Assembly (NCBI GenBank): GCA_049609065.1
Contig: JBMYYE010000112.1
Coordinates: 1 to 8,080 of the forward strand
Direction of reading: 5' to 3'
DNA: 8,080 nucleotides
Origin: JBMYYE01 sp049609065
GTDB lineage: Bacteria; Pseudomonadota; Alphaproteobacteria; Rhodobacterales; Rhodobacteraceae
The notes under the pieces are model-generated. The model searched no databases and was not told the DNA's origin. It was given only the letters and a program-made list of their open reading frames with translations. This document shows, in pieces, positions 5,563 through 8,080 of the stretch (its first letter is position 1; every line of letters begins with the position of its first letter). Both the position numbers and the translations under genes were made by a program.

Positions 5563-6192
5563 ATGCAAGTTATCCTTCTTGAACGCGTTGCGAAACTCGG
5601 CCAAATGGGCGACGTGGTTTCCGTCAAAGACGGTTATGCACGTAACTTCCTTTTGCCAACAGGCAAAGCACTTCGTGCGTCTGAAGCAAATATCGCAGGT
5701 TTTGAAGCGCAAAAAGCGCAACTCGAAGCCCGTAACCTTGAGACAAAAACAGAAGCAGAAGCCGCTTCTGCGAAGCTCGACGGTCAACAGTTCATCATCA
5801 TCCGCTCTGCGTCTGACGCGGGTGCGCTTTATGGGTCTGTTACACCACGTGATGCAGCTGATGTTGCAACCGAAGGTGGGTTCTCTGTGGATCGCAAACA
5901 AGTTGCGCTCACAGCACCGATCAAAGAGCTTGGTCTACATAACGTCGCTGTGCATCTTCACCCAGAAGTTGAAGCAACAATTCAATTGAATGTTGCCCGC
6001 TCTGAAGAAGAAGCAGAACTTCAAGCCTCTGGTAAATCCATCCAAGAGCTTGCTGCAGAAGCAGAAGCAGAAGCAGAATTCGAAATCGCGGAACTCTTCG
6101 ACGATATCGGGTCTGCCGCAATTGATGACGACTTTGAAGGTGCAGAAGACGCACCAGCAGAAGCGCCAGAAGAAGCAACTGACGAAGCTTAA
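5563..6192 (+). CDS. rplI: 50S ribosomal protein L9 (bL9), long form
   Basis: bL9 binds 23S rRNA near the L1 stalk and reaches along the ribosome surface, helping translational fidelity. The N-terminal rRNA-binding domain is clear (MQVILLERVAKLGQMGDVVSVKDGYARNFLLPTGKA, 1-36), followed by the long connecting helix (about 41-74) and the C-terminal domain (LYGSVTPRDAADVA; HLHPEVEATIQLNV). The protein has 209 residues against about 150 in E. coli. The extra C-terminal part (from about 146) is a very acidic, Ala/Glu-rich tail, of a kind seen in alphaproteobacterial L9. The ribosome binding site AAGGAG (5550-5555) overlaps the rpsR stop. The operon ends with a strong terminator right after. Confidence 0.97.
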   Translation: MQVILLERVAKLGQMGDVVSVKDGYARNFLLPTGKALRASEANIAGFEAQKAQLEARNLETKTEAEAASAKLDGQQFIIIRSASDAGALYGSVTPRDAADVATEGGFSVDRKQVALTAPIKELGLHNVAVHLHPEVEATIQLNVARSEEEAELQASGKSIQELAAEAEAEAEFEIAELFDDIGSAAIDDDFEGAEDAPAEAPEEATDEA

Positions 6193-6213
6193 GCTTTCTC
6201 AAAAAACGACATT

Positions 6214-6243
6214 AAAAGCCGCCTATTTTGGGCGGCTTTTTTT
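6214..6243 (+). terminator. Intrinsic terminator of rpsF-rpsR-rplI
   Basis: AAAAGCCGCC (6214-6223) pairs perfectly with GGCGGCTTTT (6231-6240) around a 7-nt loop and ends in seven T residues (6237-6243), 21 nt after the rplI stop. This is a textbook rho-independent terminator. Confidence 0.93.
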
Positions 6244-6258
6244 ATGGGGGTCCGCATA

Positions 6259-6286
6259 TTAATTTGCCCCACAGGTTTTCTATGAT
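6259..6286 (+). promoter_or_regulatory. Weak candidate promoter for the glycosyltransferase gene
   Basis: TATGAT (6281-6286) is a good -10 element; the best-spaced -35 is the weak TTAATT at 6259-6264, 16 bp away. Initiation near 6293 would leave fewer than ten bases before the ATG at 6301, consistent with the absence of a clear Shine-Dalgarno there. Confidence 0.3.
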
Positions 6287-6300
6287 AGTTTCGGACGTGT

Positions 6301-7152
6301 ATGCAAAAATATAAAGACACCACAAATATGCAGAACCTCCCGCGCATTCTTTTTACGACACGGTTTTCATTCTTTGGCAATTCTGGCTGGAAAAGTGAAT
6401 TTTCGGCGGACCCGGCCCAACTGTTTGAAGAGAGCAGATTAAAGAAGCGGTTATGGCTTTTTGAACATGTGACCCTGCCTTGCCTTACGCAACAGACGGA
6501 CCAAGAGTTCCACCACTTTATCTTGTCGAGCGCAAAGATGCCGCAATGGGCGAAAGAGGCCTTAAACGATCTCTGCGCCAAGAACTTAAAAGAGGGTCAA
6601 TACACCATCCGCTATGCCCGCCCTGCCCGGGCACGCAAGTTTCAGCGCTTCATGATTGGTAACCTGACACAAGATGAAACCACGCCTGTGGCGCAAGTTG
6701 TGCTTGATGATGACGACGCCTTGCCGATCGATTTTGTGGAAATCTTGAAATCCCAGATGGCGATCATCAAAGAGGACCGCGGGCTTGAAATGGACAAGGT
6801 CCCCTATTTCATCACCTTTCCGCGCGGCTACGCCCTTGGGCTACGAGACGATCGTAAAGTCGTGTGGCATCAACGCTATCCCTTTATCAACCTTGGCTTA
6901 ACCATGATTGGCACATCCCAACAGCAAAACATATTGGGGATCGCGCATAAAGCCGCCCCAAAACGGTTCGGTTATATGCGCTATGATGACCAAAAAATGT
7001 ATGTGCGCTCAATCAATGATGTGAATGATTCACGCGTCATCGTGAAGGACAAGTGGACAGAGGTGTCTGATGCCCCCTCCCTAATGGACATCGAGCTGCG
7101 CTTTCCTTATATGAAGGATATCGACCACAAGGCCTATAAGGCCTGTTCTTAG
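6301..7152 (+). CDS. Putative rhamnosyl transferase-type glycosyltransferase
   Basis: This 283-residue protein resembles the Pfam 'putative rhamnosyl transferase' family, common in Rhodobacterales and thought to build surface polysaccharides; no reaction is proven. The family landmarks are the N-terminal ILFTTRFSFFG (16-26), LWLFEHVTLPCLTQQTDQEFHHFIL (51-75) and the acidic motif VVLDDDDALPIDFVE (133-147), which acts like the metal/nucleotide-sugar DxD of GT-A fold enzymes. There is no signal peptide or membrane helix, so it should act in the cytoplasm. A second ATG at 6328 (residue 10) also leaves the conserved part intact; neither start has a good ribosome binding site. The gene stands alone between two terminators, with no other polysaccharide gene in view. 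Confidence 0.75.
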   Translation: MQKYKDTTNMQNLPRILFTTRFSFFGNSGWKSEFSADPAQLFEESRLKKRLWLFEHVTLPCLTQQTDQEFHHFILSSAKMPQWAKEALNDLCAKNLKEGQYTIRYARPARARKFQRFMIGNLTQDETTPVAQVVLDDDDALPIDFVEILKSQMAIIKEDRGLEMDKVPYFITFPRGYALGLRDDRKVVWHQRYPFINLGLTMIGTSQQQNILGIAHKAAPKRFGYMRYDDQKMYVRSINDVNDSRVIVKDKWTEVSDAPSLMDIELRFPYMKDIDHKAYKACS

Positions 7153-7188
7153 ATAGGGATCATTTTCCCGGAAAACGCCACGCCCAAC

Positions 7189-7220
7189 AAAAAAAGGACC
7201 GCAAAACTGCGGTCCTTTTT
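7189..7220. terminator. Bidirectional intrinsic terminator
   Basis: A perfect 12-bp stem, AAAAAGGACCGC (7191-7202) with GCGGTCCTTTTT (7209-7220), closes a 6-nt loop. The plus strand ends in five T residues and the minus strand in seven (A run at 7189-7195). It lies 36 nt after the glycosyltransferase stop and 23 nt after the tig stop, so it serves both converging genes. Confidence 0.93.
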
Positions 7221-7243
7221 CTATTTTGTGATATGAGGTCTTC

Positions 7244-8080
7244 TTACTCTTCGTCGAGTTTTTTAAGGGCTTCTTCAAGCTCTTCTTTGGACACTTCTTT
7301 TTCAGTTGTTGTGATTTGTTCAAACACATAATCCACAACTTTATCTTCAAAGATTGGCGCACGAAGCTGCTGCTGCATTTGCTGGTTTTGCTGAACGAAT
7401 TCAAAGAATTGACGCTCTTGACCAGGGTACTGACGCGCTTGGTTCATGATCGCTTGAGTGATCTCAGCATCCGTGACTTCGATTTCTTGTTTCTGACCGA
7501 TTTCTGCCAAAAGAAGACCGAGGCGCACGCGGCGCGCAGCAAGGTCTTTGTGCTCGTCTGTTGTCTCGATTTCTGGGTGATCATGACCTTCAACCTCTGG
7601 GTTTTCGTCATGCCACAACTGATGTGCGATTTGATTTGCTTCAGCATCAAGAAGCGATGGTGGAAGCTCAAAAGACACAGCTTTGTCGAGGTCATCCAAA
7701 AGCGCACGCTTCATAAGGGCACGGGCTGCGCCGGCATATTCCGCAACGAGACGCTCTGAGATTTGCTCTTTAAGCGCTGCGAGGTCTTCTGCACCGAATT
7801 GCTTGGCGAGATCATCGTTCACTTCTGCGGCAACCGGTTCTTTAACGTCGTTCACTGTGCATTCAAAAATAGCGTCTTTGCCTGCGAGGTGCTCTGCGCC
7901 GTATTCCGCTGGAAATTGAACTTTCACTTCAACTTCTTCGCCTGCTTTTGCGCCAACAAGCTGCTCTTCAAAGCCAGGGATGAAAGAGTTTGAACCGAGA
8001 ACCAGTGGGTAATCATCGCCAGCGCCGCCTTCGAAGGCTTCGCCGTCCACTTTGCCCAAGAAGTTGATCACAACTTGATC
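7244..8080 (-). CDS. tig: Trigger factor (C-terminal part, 5' end outside window)
   Basis: Trigger factor is the ribosome-bound chaperone that receives nascent chains at the exit tunnel and also has peptidyl-prolyl isomerase activity. About 278 residues are visible. They begin in the FKBP-like isomerase domain (DQVVINFLGKVDGEAFEGG, then SFIPGFEEQLVGAKAGEEVEVKVQFPAEYG) and continue through the helical C-terminal substrate-binding domain (for example LAEIGQKQEIEVTDAEI, QYPGQERQFFEFVQQN, APIFEDKVVDYVFEQ). The acidic end KKLDEE is intact, with a TAA stop. A GTG codon at 8069-8071 could be mistaken for a start, but the frame continues to the edge and that Val lies inside the isomerase domain. The missing part is the N-terminal ribosome-binding domain with its signature loop, about 150 residues. 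Promoter and start are not visible. Confidence 0.96.
   Translation of the reverse strand, partial: DQVVINFLGKVDGEAFEGGAGDDYPLVLGSNSFIPGFEEQLVGAKAGEEVEVKVQFPAEYGAEHLAGKDAIFECTVNDVKEPVAAEVNDDLAKQFGAEDLAALKEQISERLVAEYAGAARALMKRALLDDLDKAVSFELPPSLLDAEANQIAHQLWHDENPEVEGHDHPEIETTDEHKDLAARRVRLGLLLAEIGQKQEIEVTDAEITQAIMNQARQYPGQERQFFEFVQQNQQMQQQLRAPIFEDKVVDYVFEQITTTEKEVSKEELEEALKKLDEE

Noticed and set aside
5983..6192. Low-complexity GAAGCAGAAGCAGAA stretches in the rplI tail as a DNA repeat
   Set aside because: Explained by the Glu/Ala-rich protein tail in frame with rplI; not an independent repeat element.
6185..6196. 12-bp palindrome AAGCTTAAGCTT across the rplI stop codon
   Set aside because: Produced by the Glu-Ala-stop codons plus a few bases; too small and badly placed for a terminator, which follows at 6214.
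8069..8071. GTG as the start of the trigger factor gene
   Set aside because: The frame continues upstream to the window edge (Asp-Gln-Val before it) and this Val is internal to the isomerase domain, so the gene is cut by the edge.

Overview
The window looks like a chromosomal segment of an alphaproteobacterium, most likely a marine Rhodobacterales (Roseobacter-type) organism. The basis is the type II fatty acid synthesis genes fabD-fabG-acpP lying divergent to rpsF-rpsR-rplI, the direct rpsR-rplI junction, a long bL9 with an acidic tail, and a glycosyltransferase of the 'putative rhamnosyl transferase' type. Base composition looks moderate, near half GC (not counted), which is low for this order. 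Nearly everything is core housekeeping. No mobile element, CRISPR array, tRNA or rRNA was seen.

Layout. Positions 33-2193 (minus strand) hold fabD, fabG and acpP. FabD makes malonyl-ACP, FabG reduces 3-ketoacyl-ACP, and AcpP carries the growing chain. A 12-bp hairpin just after fabG and a candidate separate promoter suggest that acpP is also transcribed alone, from a structured leader with two hairpins directly before its ribosome binding site. Positions 2194-2522 have no gene, only the fabD promoter and a hairpin. Positions 2523-3888 hold a divergent pair: a dienelactone-hydrolase-like enzyme (minus) and an HxlR-type regulator with one cysteine (plus), with a 31-bp dyad between them that is a likely operator. 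This pair looks like an accessory module between two core operons. A 149-bp gap after the regulator contains a reading frame with no start that may be a gene remnant. Positions 4038-4613 (minus) encode an unrecognised protein with two predicted membrane helices.

Positions 4814-6243 form the ribosomal protein operon rpsF-rpsR-rplI (plus), with a clear promoter, a leader of about 100 nt showing nested inverted repeats compatible with autoregulation by S6:S18, and a strong intrinsic terminator. Positions 6301-7152 encode the putative glycosyltransferase. It converges on tig (trigger factor, minus), whose 5' part lies beyond the right edge. A 12-bp bidirectional terminator separates them.

No clearly new multi-gene system is visible. 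The items most worth a second look are the acpP leader, the hydrolase/HxlR module with its operator, the rpsF leader structure and the possible gene remnant. All functions are inferred from sequence reading alone.
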